NCBI GenBank assembly: GCA_003519445.1
Contig: DOWS01000020.1
Location: 1-60,161 of the forward strand
Direction of reading: 5' to 3'
DNA from: Candidatus Daviesbacteria bacterium
Lineage (GTDB): Bacteria; Patescibacteriota; Microgenomatia; Daviesbacterales; UBA10151
Length of the DNA: 60,161 nucleotides
The notes under the pieces were generated by a model. That model was not told the DNA's origin and ran no database searches. It saw nothing but the letters and a program-made list of their open reading frames with translations. Shown piece after piece: positions 41,973 to 50,705 of this stretch. Made by a program: the position numbers and the translations under genes. How positions within the stretch are numbered: position 1 is the stretch's first letter; each line of letters opens with the position of its first letter.

Positions 41973-42457
41973 TTTATCTCCAGTACTTTACACTTATACC
42001 TGACAATTGGCGTGGCTACATCTACCTCTTCCCCTTTTTTAGCTCCGAGCAGGGCCATGCCCAAAGGGCACTCATTGGAAATTCTTTTTTTGGAAGGATC
42101 TGCCTCCACCCTTCCCACAATTTTGAATTCATCAATCCCGTCATCCATTTCTATTTTAACAGTTGACCCAATCACTATAAAGTCAGTTGTTTGTTTTTCC
42201 GAGATAACTTTGGCGCTTTTTAAAATATTCTCCAGCTCGGAAATCCTGTTTTCCATCATGGCCTGCTCGTCCATGGCTGCGTCATATTCGGAGTTTTCCG
42301 TGATATCTCCATACTCCCTGGCCTGATGGATCCGCTCTGCAATTTGCACCCTTTTGGTTTTCTTAAGATATTCCAGTTCAATCCTGGCATCTGAAAGACC
42401 TTTTGAAGTGAGATACGTATTTTTAATTTCTCTAGAGCTCTTCTGTATTTTTGACAT
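41969..42457 (-). CDS. greA: Transcription elongation factor GreA
   Basis: A 162-residue protein with the N-terminal coiled coil that enters the RNA polymerase channel (acidic tip in REYGDITENSEYDAAMDEQ) and a C-terminal FKBP-like domain (VIGSTVKIE, SNECPLGMALLGAKKGEEVDV). It rescues backtracked polymerase by stimulating RNA cleavage. The ATG at 42457 is chosen over a TTG at 42463 because TAAAAT ends 6 nt before it. Confidence 0.94.
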   Translation of the reverse strand: MSKIQKSSREIKNTYLTSKGLSDARIELEYLKKTKRVQIAERIHQAREYGDITENSEYDAAMDEQAMMENRISELENILKSAKVISEKQTTDFIVIGSTVKIEMDDGIDEFKIVGRVEADPSKKRISNECPLGMALLGAKKGEEVDVATPIVRYKCKVLEIK

Positions 42458-42463
42458 CGGCAA

Positions 42464-42469
42464 ATTTTA
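42464..42469 (-). promoter_or_regulatory. -10 box for greA
   Basis: Minus-strand TAAAAT, 6 nt before the ATG at 42457. Confidence 0.5.
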
Positions 42470-42495
42470 ATTCAAATCCCCACAAATGTCAATTG

Positions 42496-42567
42496 TAGCG
42501 CATAGGGGAATCGGACCCCTGCCTCTGCCTTGAGAAAGCAGCGTCTTAACCGCTTGACTAATGCGCC
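42496..42567 (-). tRNA. tRNA-Glu (anticodon CTC)
   Basis: The minus strand folds into a complete cloverleaf of 72 bases. The acceptor stem GGCGCAT pairs with ATGCGCT (first pair G-U), the D arm is GTC/GAC, the anticodon stem CTGCT/GGCAG holds the loop TTCTCAA with anticodon CTC, and the T stem AGGGG/CCCCT holds TCCGATT. CCA is not encoded; the discriminator A is followed by CAA. It lies between greA and the histidine kinase gene. Confidence 0.95.
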
Positions 42568-42592
42568 TTAAACACCAAAATTATACCAATTG

Positions 42593-42622
42593 TTGACCCG
42601 TAGATAAAGCTTCTGTTACTCT
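42593..42622 (+). promoter_or_regulatory. Promoter of the histidine kinase gene
   Basis: TTGACC (42593-42598), an 18-base spacer and TACTCT (42617-42622), which ends 6 nt before the ATG at 42629. This is one of the few starts in the window with a good -35 as well. Confidence 0.6.
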
Positions 42623-42628
42623 TAAAAC

Positions 42629-43909
42629 ATGTCAACTGCTCTTTTGATATTGGTAACCATCGCAAGCGTTATTTCGGTTATGGCAGCAATAATTTGGATT
42701 TTAAAACTACGGAGGCAGCTGTCTGAAAATACCAGAAATGCAGCACAACTTGCCCCTACTTTGCGCCAACTGGAGACAGAACGGGATATTGCCATTGCGG
42801 CCAGAGATAAAACAAATGAGATTCTTGCTTCCGTCATAGATGGCATTGTGGCCCTGGATTTTAATAAAAATGTCATTTTGCTAAATAAAGCTGCCCAGGA
42901 GTTAACAGGCTACAGCGAAACGGAAATTCAAGGTAGGCCAATTGATCGGATGATTCGACTTTTTAGCGAACAGGAAGAAATTCTGCCCAAAACTTATTGT
43001 CAGGGCAGTTTCAATAAACCTGTCAAAGTGGTGGGGAAAGAGGGCAAGCAAACAAAAGTTAACCTGATGACCACCCAGGCAGAGGGATCAGTCCAAACCA
43101 ATTTAGGCTGTATTTTAATTTTGCATGATTTATCCAAAGAAGAAGAACTGGAACAAATGAAATTGGATTTTGTCTCTATGGCATCTCACGAGCTAAAAAC
43201 GCCCCTTACCAGCATTATTGGTTATCTTTCAGTATTTCTGGATGAAGCTGGAAATAAACTTCCCAAGGAAAATTTGGATCTTCTGGATAAAGCATTTGTA
43301 TCTGCCAAACAGCTTCAAACTTTAATCCAGAATTTATTAAATGTTAACAAAATAGAAAGAGAACGCCTTGATGTGGAAGTTGAACCTATTAATTTAAATG
43401 ATAATTTCGGCAAAGCAATTGAGGATTTACAAAACCAGGCTAAACTGAAAAATATCTCGTTGAATTTTTCAAGAGATGATACTCTTCCAAAAGTCCTGGC
43501 CGATCCGGTGCGTATCGGGGAAGTAATCAATAACCTGGTTGCAAACGCCATTAATTATACCTCTGCAGGAGGCAAGATTACCGTTTACATGAAGGCCTCT
43601 CCCAATGAGGTTACCACAACTGTTGAAGATACTGGAATGGGTATATCCCAAGAGGCAATTCCCCATCTTTTTAGCAAATTCTTCCGTGTTTCCAATTCCA
43701 TGCAAAAAGGAAATAAAGGAACTGGTTTGGGACTTTATATCAGCAAATCAATCATCCAAAAACTAAATGGAAAGATTTGGGTAGAATCAGAGGTAGGAAA
43801 GGGGTCTAAATTCCATTTCAGCCTACCTGTGGCAATACAGGATACCAGCTCATTAGACCGGAATAAATTTGTCAGCGAAGCTATTCAAACCGGGGCTTTG
43901 AATTATTAA
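42629..43909 (+). CDS. PAS-domain sensor histidine kinase
   Basis: A 426-residue kinase: one N-terminal helix (about 4-26), a short coiled coil, a PAS domain (about 70-175; ILASVIDGIVALDFNKNVIL), HisKA with the phospho-acceptor His in MASHELKTPLTSIIG, and HATPase_c (NLVANAINYTSAGG, DTGMGIS, GTGLGLYI). There is no periplasmic sensor domain, so it likely senses an internal or membrane signal through PAS. It is followed by a lone receiver gene, 25 bases on. Confidence 0.93.
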   Translation: MSTALLILVTIASVISVMAAIIWILKLRRQLSENTRNAAQLAPTLRQLETERDIAIAARDKTNEILASVIDGIVALDFNKNVILLNKAAQELTGYSETEIQGRPIDRMIRLFSEQEEILPKTYCQGSFNKPVKVVGKEGKQTKVNLMTTQAEGSVQTNLGCILILHDLSKEEELEQMKLDFVSMASHELKTPLTSIIGYLSVFLDEAGNKLPKENLDLLDKAFVSAKQLQTLIQNLLNVNKIERERLDVEVEPINLNDNFGKAIEDLQNQAKLKNISLNFSRDDTLPKVLADPVRIGEVINNLVANAINYTSAGGKITVYMKASPNEVTTTVEDTGMGISQEAIPHLFSKFFRVSNSMQKGNKGTGLGLYISKSIIQKLNGKIWVESEVGKGSKFHFSLPVAIQDTSSLDRNKFVSEAIQTGALNY

Positions 43910-43934
43910 TTGACTGATATACAATAAATATACT

Positions 43935-44348
43935 ATGGATCCGGCATCTAAAAAAATTTTACTTGTTGAAGATGAAGATTTTATCAGGGAACTTTATGTT
44001 AGGCAACTCACAAAAGCAGGATTCCAGGTTAAAAGCGCTGTTGATGGAACAAGCGGACTGGAAACATTAAAAGCAGAAACCTTTGACCTACTGCTTCTGG
44101 ATATCATGTTGCCGGGAATGAATGGTCTGCAGCTTTTACGGGAATTTAAGACAAATAATCCCACTTCACCCATGATTACCATACTTTTGACTAATTTAGG
44201 CCAAGAGGCTGTTATCAAGGAAGGGTTTGAGCTTGGAGCCCAAGCTTATTTAATTAAAGCATCCTACACTCCGGATCAAGTAGTCAGTGAAGTTAAAAAT
44301 GCCCTTTTTGGTGGCCAACCCGTCCCTCCCCCCAATCCAACTCAATAA
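43935..44348 (+). CDS. Single-domain response regulator (CheY-like)
   Basis: A 137-residue receiver only: acidic pair in LLVEDEDFI, phosphorylation Asp in LLLLDIMLPGMNG, the Thr position in ILLTNLG and Lys in YLIKASY. There is no DNA-binding output domain, so it must act through protein contacts or phosphotransfer. It is the likely partner of the kinase upstream. A short Pro-rich tail ends the protein. Confidence 0.92.
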   Translation: MDPASKKILLVEDEDFIRELYVRQLTKAGFQVKSAVDGTSGLETLKAETFDLLLLDIMLPGMNGLQLLREFKTNNPTSPMITILLTNLGQEAVIKEGFELGAQAYLIKASYTPDQVVSEVKNALFGGQPVPPPNPTQ

Positions 44349-46355
44349 TTATTTTAAAAAAGGTACTAATAGTAATGCTACTATATTTACTACTTTTATC
44401 ATGGGATTAATGGCAGGGCCCGCCGTGTCTTTATAAGGGTCGCCCACCGTATCGCCGGTCACCGCAGCCTTGTGAGCATCTGATCCTTTTCCTCCAAATT
44501 TGCCGGACTCAATATATTTTTTGGCATTATCCCAGGCAGCTCCACCAGTGGTCATGGAAATGGCCACAAAAATCCCTGTAATTATTGACCCCACCAGCAT
44601 CCCGCCTAAAGCCACCGGCCCCAAGACAAATCCTACAATAACTGGGGCCAAAACCGGAATTAAAGCGGGGATTAACATCTCTTTTTGTGCAGAAGCTGTC
44701 ACAATTTCCACACATCTGGCATAATCCGGTTTGGCTTTTCCCTCCATAATTCCCTTAATAGTTTTAAACTGACGGCGGACTTCCTCTACCACTGCCCCTC
44801 CGGCTTTGCCCACTGCCTCCATGGCAAAGGAAGCAAAAAGATAGGGGAGTGATCCTCCCACAAAAAGCCCTACAATCACCTTAGGGTCAGATAAACTAAA
44901 TTGCAGCTCCCTGCCAATTGAGACAAATTCCTGCGAATAGGCCGCGAATAAAACCAGAGCTGCCAGACCGGCCGAGGCAATGGCATAACCTTTGGTCACA
45001 GCCTTAGTAGTATTACCCACTGCGTCCAATGGATCTGTCACTTTACGGACGCTTTCCGGCAGATTAGCCATTTCGGCAATCCCGCCGGCATTATCCGTAA
45101 TCGGGCCAAAAGCATCAATGGCCACAATAATCCCGGCCAAAGACAGCATTCCCACTGCTGCCAAAGCTATGCCATAAAGCCCTGCCAAAGAAAAAGAAAG
45201 CAATACTGCCGCTGAAATCAAAATAACCGGAGCAAAAGTGGATTTCATGCTGGTGGCAAGACCGGCAATAATATTGGTGGCATGGCCGGTTTGGGATGAT
45301 CCGGCAAGGTGTTGAACAGGACCGTATTTAGTACCTGTATAATACTCTGTAATAAATACCATGCCTGCTGTCACTAAAACTCCAGTCAACAAGGCAAAAT
45401 AAAGATTCAAGGGAATAAAAGTAGCGTTTCCAGCCATTAAACTTGAAACCACCGGATAAAAGCTTAAGGCGCAAAAAGCAATAGTTGCAGCCAACCCCCA
45501 ATACAGCGCCCCCATAATGGCCTTGCCCCGCAGTTTTACAAACAAACTGCCCAAAATTGAGGCTACAGCAGCCACTGCCAAAATAACCAGGGGAAAAGTT
45601 AGCGCTCCTTCAAAAGTTGGCATTAAAAGCTGACCCAAAATCATAGCTGCAATAGCTGTTATTGCATAAGTTTCAAAAATATCAGCTGCCATGCCCGCAT
45701 CATCACCCACATTGTCTCCCACATTATCAGCAATGACTGCCGGATTTCTAGGATCATCCTCCGGAATGCCTGCCTCTATTTTTCCCACCAAATCCGCCCC
45801 CACATCCGCCCCTTTGGTAAAAATTCCTCCGCCCAAACGGGCAAAAACAGAAATCAAGGACCCCCCAAAACCTAAACCAATTAAAGCTTTTAAATCCCCA
45901 CCAGTATACTGGTAAAATCCCCAGACCGCACCCAAAGCCAGTCCTACCACTAAAAATCCGGTGACTGCCCCGCCTTTATAAGCCAAGGAAAAAGCTTCTT
46001 TCAAGCCTTTTTTTGCTTCCTCTGCCACCCTAACATTGGCCCGGACTGCCACAGACATGCCTATAAACCCGGCCAAAGCAGAAAAAAAAGCTCCTGTCAG
46101 AAAACCTACGGCGCTATTTTGCCCGAGAAAATAATAAATTCCGGCTGCCAGAATTACAGCTACCACAGCCACTACCATGTATTGTCTTTTTAAATAAGCA
46201 GCTGCTCCTACTTGAATAGCAGAGGCAATCTCCCTCATCTTCCCATCCCCTGCCGGATGTCGCACAATATCAACAATTAGCCATCCGCCATATGCAAGAG
46301 AAGCCGCCACAGCTGACCAGATAATTAAGCTGGTATTGTTTATAATTAAGTCCAC
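44349..46355 (-). CDS. hppA: Membrane-bound proton-translocating pyrophosphatase
   Basis: A 668-residue, about 16-helix ion pump driven by pyrophosphate. The substrate loop KGADVGADLVGKIEAGIPEDDPRNPAVIADNVGDNVGD is seen in pieces, and GNTTKAVTKG carries Lys at the position that separates potassium-independent (Lys) from potassium-dependent (Ala) enzymes, so it is probably the K+-independent H+ pump. DPYKDTAGPAINPMIKV is the conserved end. The start is GTG with TAAATT 7 nt upstream. It stores energy from biosynthetic PPi as a proton gradient. Confidence 0.95.
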   Translation of the reverse strand: MDLIINNTSLIIWSAVAASLAYGGWLIVDIVRHPAGDGKMREIASAIQVGAAAYLKRQYMVVAVVAVILAAGIYYFLGQNSAVGFLTGAFFSALAGFIGMSVAVRANVRVAEEAKKGLKEAFSLAYKGGAVTGFLVVGLALGAVWGFYQYTGGDLKALIGLGFGGSLISVFARLGGGIFTKGADVGADLVGKIEAGIPEDDPRNPAVIADNVGDNVGDDAGMAADIFETYAITAIAAMILGQLLMPTFEGALTFPLVILAVAAVASILGSLFVKLRGKAIMGALYWGLAATIAFCALSFYPVVSSLMAGNATFIPLNLYFALLTGVLVTAGMVFITEYYTGTKYGPVQHLAGSSQTGHATNIIAGLATSMKSTFAPVILISAAVLLSFSLAGLYGIALAAVGMLSLAGIIVAIDAFGPITDNAGGIAEMANLPESVRKVTDPLDAVGNTTKAVTKGYAIASAGLAALVLFAAYSQEFVSIGRELQFSLSDPKVIVGLFVGGSLPYLFASFAMEAVGKAGGAVVEEVRRQFKTIKGIMEGKAKPDYARCVEIVTASAQKEMLIPALIPVLAPVIVGFVLGPVALGGMLVGSIITGIFVAISMTTGGAAWDNAKKYIESGKFGGKGSDAHKAAVTGDTVGDPYKDTAGPAINPMIKVVNIVALLLVPFLK

Positions 46356-46410
46356 GAGAAAGAATTTACACTACCCTGCTTTATTAAGTCAAGAGGCAGC
46401 AACTGAAAAA

Positions 46411-46575
46411 TTACTGTCCTGTAGAACCGGCAGGCGGTGGATTATTTCCACCTTCACTTCCTTCACCTTTCAAACCAGCAACAAAAGCATCAAATACCTT
46501 TCGTCCTTCCGGGGGTAATTCTGAACTATCAAATACTCCCAAACTTCCTCTAACATGAGCTATAAATGCTTCCAT
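46411..46575 (-). CDS. Short ORF, possible remnant of a larger gene
   Basis: A 54-residue frame, MEAFIAHVRGSLGVF...RKVFDAFVAGLKGEGSEGG, ends NPPPAGSTGQ. The same frame reads 17 coding-like codons upstream of the ATG (including PYYEYDQAG) before a stop, without another standard start. It may therefore be a small real gene or the tail of a decayed one. No family recognised. Confidence 0.35.
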   Translation of the reverse strand: MEAFIAHVRGSLGVFDSSELPPEGRKVFDAFVAGLKGEGSEGGNNPPPAGSTGQ

Positions 46576-46616
46576 ACCAGCTTGGTCGTATTCGTAGTAT
46601 GGTAATATGTCCCTAA

Positions 46617-46841
46617 ATGAACTATTTTATTATTGGCAATTTAGACAAGGAACAACTTGATGGATTGGCTAAACTTATGTTTGATTTAGCTAAAGCATCA
46701 TTTATTTTGGCAATTTTCCCTTCGGCTCTAACTGAAGATTTAACTATCAAATTATTCAAGATATTACTTGGACTATTTTGGGGACTTGTCTGTACCTATC
46801 TCGCTCTGCTATTATTAAAAATGAAAGGAAAATCTTTATGA
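46617..46841 (+). CDS. Small two-helix membrane protein (DUF6722-like)
   Basis: A 74-residue protein: MNYFIIGNLDKEQLDGLAKLM, a first helix ending in ILAIFPS, and a second GLFWGLVCTYLALLLLKMKG. The layout resembles DUF6722, but the assignment is tentative. TAATAT ends 8 nt before the ATG. The stop overlaps the start of the next small gene (ATGA), so they are coupled. Confidence 0.65.
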   Translation: MNYFIIGNLDKEQLDGLAKLMFDLAKASFILAIFPSALTEDLTIKLFKILLGLFWGLVCTYLALLLLKMKGKSL

Positions 46842-46963
46842 GTTTTTCTGAAATCTTATTGCAACTTTATAATACCGGTATTTTAGCTATTGCTATAATG
46901 GCTTTAGCTATTGCCATTGTTATTCACGCTCAACTAAAAAGCCACCCTAGTAAAAGAAGATAA
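46838..46963 (+). CDS. Small single-helix membrane protein
   Basis: A 41-residue protein, MSFSEILLQLYNTGILAIAI then MALAIAIVIHAQLKSHPSKRR, with one helix and a basic tail. The start at 46838 overlaps the previous stop by 4 bases, which makes it more believable than the longer out-of-context frame from 46778. Function unknown. Confidence 0.6.
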   Translation: MSFSEILLQLYNTGILAIAIMALAIAIVIHAQLKSHPSKRR

Positions 46964-46964
46964 T

Positions 46965-49385
46965 TTAGGCCAAATAAGCAGGTTGAAGGGGAAGCGGCTT
47001 GATGATTTTTGGTTGAGGGGATCTAATTAAGGCCTCTTTTAATACATCATCCATATGTTTGACAAAAACAAATTTTAGATCTTTTTGCACATAATCTGGA
47101 ATATCTTCCAAATCCTTTTGATTATCCAGTGGGGCAATAATAGTTTTTACTCCTGCGCGATGAGCGGCCAATATCTTTTCTTTAAACCCGCCAATTTCCA
47201 AAACCCGACCCCGTAAAGTCACTTCCCCTGTCATGGCTACTTCTTTATGAACCGGAATTTTGGTAAATGCGGAAACAATAGCAGTGGTTAAAGTAATACC
47301 TGCTGACGGCCCGTCTTTAGGAATAGCCCCTTCCGGCACATGCACATGCACATCAACTTTTTGGAAAAACCGCTCCGGCAAACCAAGAGAAGTCCAATGA
47401 GCCCTAACATAACTCATGGCAGCCTGACCCGATTCTTTCATCACATCCCCCAGCTGACCTGTGAGGAGCAATCCGCCTTTACCCGGCATCAGGGTTACCT
47501 CAATAAAAAGCACTTCTCCCCCTGCCTCTGTCACGGAAAGACCTGTCACCATACCCACCTCATCTTCTTTTTCAGCCAAAATCGGTAAAAACTTAATTGG
47601 TCCCAAAAACTTATGTATATCATCCGGAGCAATAGCAAAATTTTTGGCCTCACCATTTGCTTCAGCCACTTTTCTGGCCACTTTTCTGATCACGGCAGAC
47701 AATTCCCTTTCCAAATTCCTTACTCCGGCTTCCCTGGTATATTCTCTGATGAGTGAGTATATTGCCTCATCATTAAATTCAATCTGGTCTGGTTTTAACC
47801 CATGATTAGTAATTTGTTTTGGAATCAAAAACTTTTTGGCAATATGGAATTTTTCATCTTCTGTATAACCCGGGTAGCGGATTACTTCCAATCTGTCTCT
47901 TAAAGCAAAGGGGATGGTATCCAAAATATTGGCAGTGGTGATAAACATCACATTGGACAAATCATACGGCACTTCCAGATAATGGTCGGAAAATCCTTCG
48001 TTTTGTTCAGGATCCAAAGCTTCCAAAAGCGCTGCCGAAGGATCGCCGCGGTAATCCGCCCCCAGTTTATCCAGTTCATCCAGCATAAATACCGGGTTAG
48101 AGGCGCCTGCCTGTTTAATTCCCTGGATAATCCTTCCCGGCATACTGCCTACATAAGTCCTTCTGTGGCCTCTTATCTCTGCTTCATCCCTGATCCCCCC
48201 CAAGGAAACTTTGACAAATTTTCTATTTAAGGCCTTGGCAATTGATTTACCGATTGAGGTTTTACCTGTCCCGGGAGGCCCGACAAAACAAAGTATCGGA
48301 CCCTTCATTTTGCCTGCCAATTTATGAACAGCCAGAAACTCTATGATTCTTTCTTTAACTTTTTTTAACCCGTAATGATCTTCATCCAAAATTCCTTCTG
48401 CTTTTTTAAGGTCAACTTTTGATCCTTTTCCAGCTCTCCATGGCATATCAGTCAACCACTCTATATAATTCCGGATATAACCTGCTTCAGGATTGTAAGA
48501 AGACATTTTAGCCAACCTTCCCAGTTCTTTTTTAGCCCGCTCCTGCACCTCTTTGGTCATGCCGGCTTTTTTAATCTTCAGCTCAAACTCTTTGATTTCA
48601 CTATGCTCACCTTCTCCTCCTCCTAATTCCTCCTCAATGCTTTTCATCTGTTCACGCAGAATAGTCTCTTTGGTCATGCGGGAAACCCGCTCCTGGGTTT
48701 GCTGGTTTAGTTTCTGGGAAATCTCCATAATTCTGATCTCTTTGGCCAGCAATTCGGAAAGCCGCTGCAAACGCTCTGCCGCCCCCACCATCTCCAGGAT
48801 TTGCTGTTTATCAATGGTTTTAAAATCAATGGCTTGAGCAACTGAGTTAACCAGATGATTAGGATCATCGCTATAGGTAAAAAGCGACCAGTTAGCCAAA
48901 TTGGCTTGATCAAAAAAAGGATTACCTCCCAGCTCCAGAAACCTCTTAACCTGATCTCTAACTGTCCGGATCAGCGCTTCTGTTTGTTCGCTTTTTTCAT
49001 AAAGCTCGGGGATTTCTTCAATTTCAGCCTCAAGATAGGAATCGGTTCTAATAAAGTTTTTAATATAAACCCTAGCTATGCCTTCTGCCTGCAGAGTATA
49101 TTCGCCTTCAGGATTTTTCACTACCCTGCGGATCAAACAAACAGTACCTACTCTATAAAGATCTTTTTCTCCCGGATCTTCAATGCGGGAGTTTTTTTGG
49201 GTCACGAAAACAATTAACTTATCCATATTCCAAGCTACATCCAGCGCTGCTTTGGATTTGGGCCGTCCGGAGATAATAGGTACGGAGTTGCCCGGGAAAA
49301 TAACCGTATCTCGAAGCGGTCCTATCGGCATGGTAGGCTTAAATTTGATTGGTTCTTGTATAAATGGTTTTAAAGAATCAGGCAT
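46965..49385 (-). CDS. lon: ATP-dependent protease Lon
   Basis: An 806-residue LonA: N-terminal substrate domain (about 18-210), coiled coil, AAA+ module with GPPGTGKT and the Walker B VFMLDELDKL, and a C-terminal protease with the catalytic Ser in PKDGPSAGIT and Lys in GGFKEKILAAHRAG. It degrades misfolded proteins. A CIRCE-like operator overlaps its promoter, which suggests HrcA-controlled heat induction. Confidence 0.96.
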   Translation of the reverse strand: MPDSLKPFIQEPIKFKPTMPIGPLRDTVIFPGNSVPIISGRPKSKAALDVAWNMDKLIVFVTQKNSRIEDPGEKDLYRVGTVCLIRRVVKNPEGEYTLQAEGIARVYIKNFIRTDSYLEAEIEEIPELYEKSEQTEALIRTVRDQVKRFLELGGNPFFDQANLANWSLFTYSDDPNHLVNSVAQAIDFKTIDKQQILEMVGAAERLQRLSELLAKEIRIMEISQKLNQQTQERVSRMTKETILREQMKSIEEELGGGEGEHSEIKEFELKIKKAGMTKEVQERAKKELGRLAKMSSYNPEAGYIRNYIEWLTDMPWRAGKGSKVDLKKAEGILDEDHYGLKKVKERIIEFLAVHKLAGKMKGPILCFVGPPGTGKTSIGKSIAKALNRKFVKVSLGGIRDEAEIRGHRRTYVGSMPGRIIQGIKQAGASNPVFMLDELDKLGADYRGDPSAALLEALDPEQNEGFSDHYLEVPYDLSNVMFITTANILDTIPFALRDRLEVIRYPGYTEDEKFHIAKKFLIPKQITNHGLKPDQIEFNDEAIYSLIREYTREAGVRNLERELSAVIRKVARKVAEANGEAKNFAIAPDDIHKFLGPIKFLPILAEKEDEVGMVTGLSVTEAGGEVLFIEVTLMPGKGGLLLTGQLGDVMKESGQAAMSYVRAHWTSLGLPERFFQKVDVHVHVPEGAIPKDGPSAGITLTTAIVSAFTKIPVHKEVAMTGEVTLRGRVLEIGGFKEKILAAHRAGVKTIIAPLDNQKDLEDIPDYVQKDLKFVFVKHMDDVLKEALIRSPQPKIIKPLPLQPAYLA

Positions 49386-49394
49386 AGTTATTAT

Positions 49395-49421
49395 TTAGCA
49401 GATTAACATAAAGAGTGCTAA
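49395..49421 (-). promoter_or_regulatory. CIRCE-like HrcA operator upstream of lon
   Basis: Minus strand: TTAGCACTC, 9 bases, ATCTGCTAA. The first half is a perfect CIRCE half-site, the second matches 6 of 9, and the 9-base spacer is exact. It overlaps a promoter made of TTGACT, a 17-base spacer and TAATCT, placing a repressor directly on it, 10 bases before the lon ATG. Confidence 0.75.
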
Positions 49422-49951
49422 AAGTCAATACCTCTTTTAGCCAAAATCCCTTTTTGAAAAGGATGTTTTATTTCTCTCATTTCCGTAGCCAAATCTGCCA
49501 TGTTAATCAATTCCTCCGGCGCATGATGGCCTGTCAGGACTAAATCCACTTGAGTAGGCTTATCCTTAATTAGCTTAACAGCTTTTGATAAAGGAAGCAA
49601 CTTTGAAGAAACAGCCCCTATTAGCTCATCTGCCACTATCACATTCCATTTACCAGATACCAGTTCCTTATATAATAAATCAAAAGTCTCTTTGGCCGCT
49701 TTCTTATGTTCCGCAAGAGGCAGTTTATCCCCTAAAATTTTGACAAAACCTTTTCCTCCCTGAATAATTTTTACCAAAGGGGAAAGTTTTTTAATTCCCG
49801 CTATCTCACCTGTAAACCAGATCTTGCCAAACTGCACTATTAAACATTTCCTCTTATACCCAACAGCCCGCAAAACCAGTCCCAGCGCTGCTGTTGTTTT
49901 CCCCTTGCCTTCACCGGTATATAAAATAACCAGTCCTTTTTCATCACTCAT
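49418..49951 (-). CDS. cobO: Corrinoid adenosyltransferase (CobA/BtuR/CobO type)
   Basis: A 177-residue P-loop enzyme: YTGEGKGKTTAALGLVLRAVG at the start, IVQFGKIW, WNVIVADELIGAV with the Walker B Asp-Glu, LVLTGHHAPEELI and TEMREIKHPF. It transfers the adenosyl group to reduced cobalamin, giving the cofactor that the class II reductase NrdJ nearby needs. No other B12 gene is visible, so salvage is likely. TAGAAT ends 6 nt before the ATG. Confidence 0.93.
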   Translation of the reverse strand: MSDEKGLVILYTGEGKGKTTAALGLVLRAVGYKRKCLIVQFGKIWFTGEIAGIKKLSPLVKIIQGGKGFVKILGDKLPLAEHKKAAKETFDLLYKELVSGKWNVIVADELIGAVSSKLLPLSKAVKLIKDKPTQVDLVLTGHHAPEELINMADLATEMREIKHPFQKGILAKRGIDF

Positions 49952-49957
49952 GAGCCA

Positions 49958-49963
49958 ATTCTA
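49958..49963 (-). promoter_or_regulatory. -10 box for the corrinoid adenosyltransferase gene
   Basis: Minus-strand TAGAAT, 6 nt before the ATG at 49951. Confidence 0.45.
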
Positions 49964-49988
49964 GCAAATATTCTACTGCATCAAATTT

Positions 49989-50024
49989 ACACCCTTGGGG
50001 TGGAATAGGTTGACACCTGCGGAT
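49989..50024 (+). repeat. REP-like element upstream of the transposase
   Basis: CACCC-TTG-GGGTG hairpin, then AGGT-TGAC-ACCT and TGCGGAT. Same orientation as the copies at 31141 and 50706. Confidence 0.88.
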
Positions 50025-50047
50025 TTTTGGATTATATTAGCCTTAAT

Positions 50048-50695
50048 ATGCCTTCAAGAGTTATACCATTTATTAACGGGCAAATATACCATGTTTATAA
50101 TCGCGGAACTGAAAAAAGAAGAATATTTGAAACCCAGCGTGATTATCAAAGATTTCTAAAAACTCTTAATTATTATCATTTAGAAGGGTCAAAGCCAAAG
50201 TTTTCGCAATTTTCCCCAACCAAATCTTTTAAACCAGATTTATCTAAAAAAATAGTAGAAATAATGGCTTATTGCTTAATGCCTAATCACTTCCATTTAC
50301 TTCTAAAACAAGTTCGGGAAGGGGGGATAACTGAATCAGTAAGTAAATTATCAAATAGTTATACAAAGTATTTTAATATTAAACACAGAAGGACCGGATT
50401 ACTGTTACAAGGAGAGTTCAAGTCAGTATTAATAGAAAGCGGCGAACAACTAATCCATGTCTCGCGCTATATCCACCTAAACCCTATCGCCTCTTTTCTT
50501 GTTAAGAATTTGAATGATTATCAATGGTCTTCTTATAAAGAGTATGTTAATAATTTAAAGGGTTTCTGTACAAAAGATGAGGTTTTAGGTTTTTTTAAAC
50601 CTGTCAAATCTTATGAGCAATTTTGTTTAGATCAAGTTTCCTATGCTCAAAGTCTTGAAAGGATTAAACACGCCCTGATTGATATTAACGGTTAA
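50048..50695 (+). CDS. REP-associated tyrosine transposase (RAYT, Y1/HUH)
   Basis: A 215-residue transposase with INGQIYHVYNRG at the start, the HUH metal motif in CLMPNHFHLLL, and the catalytic Tyr region SRYIHLNPI, followed by DYQWSSYKEY. It cuts and joins single-stranded DNA at hairpins. No TnpB is nearby, as usual for RAYTs. The ATG at 50048 is chosen; the frame also has an upstream TTG at 50027 that would begin just after the repeat. Confidence 0.92.
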   Translation: MPSRVIPFINGQIYHVYNRGTEKRRIFETQRDYQRFLKTLNYYHLEGSKPKFSQFSPTKSFKPDLSKKIVEIMAYCLMPNHFHLLLKQVREGGITESVSKLSNSYTKYFNIKHRRTGLLLQGEFKSVLIESGEQLIHVSRYIHLNPIASFLVKNLNDYQWSSYKEYVNNLKGFCTKDEVLGFFKPVKSYEQFCLDQVSYAQSLERIKHALIDING

Positions 50696-50705
50696 TTTTT
50701 TATTG

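Noticed and set aside
42593..42598. TTGACC as the end of the tRNA transcription unit
   Set aside because: The tRNA is on the other strand and this hexamer fits better as the -35 of the kinase promoter.
46778..46963. Longer form of the 41-residue membrane protein starting at 46778
   Set aside because: It would overlap the upstream gene by 64 bases in another frame; the ATGA overlap at 46838 is the normal coupling.
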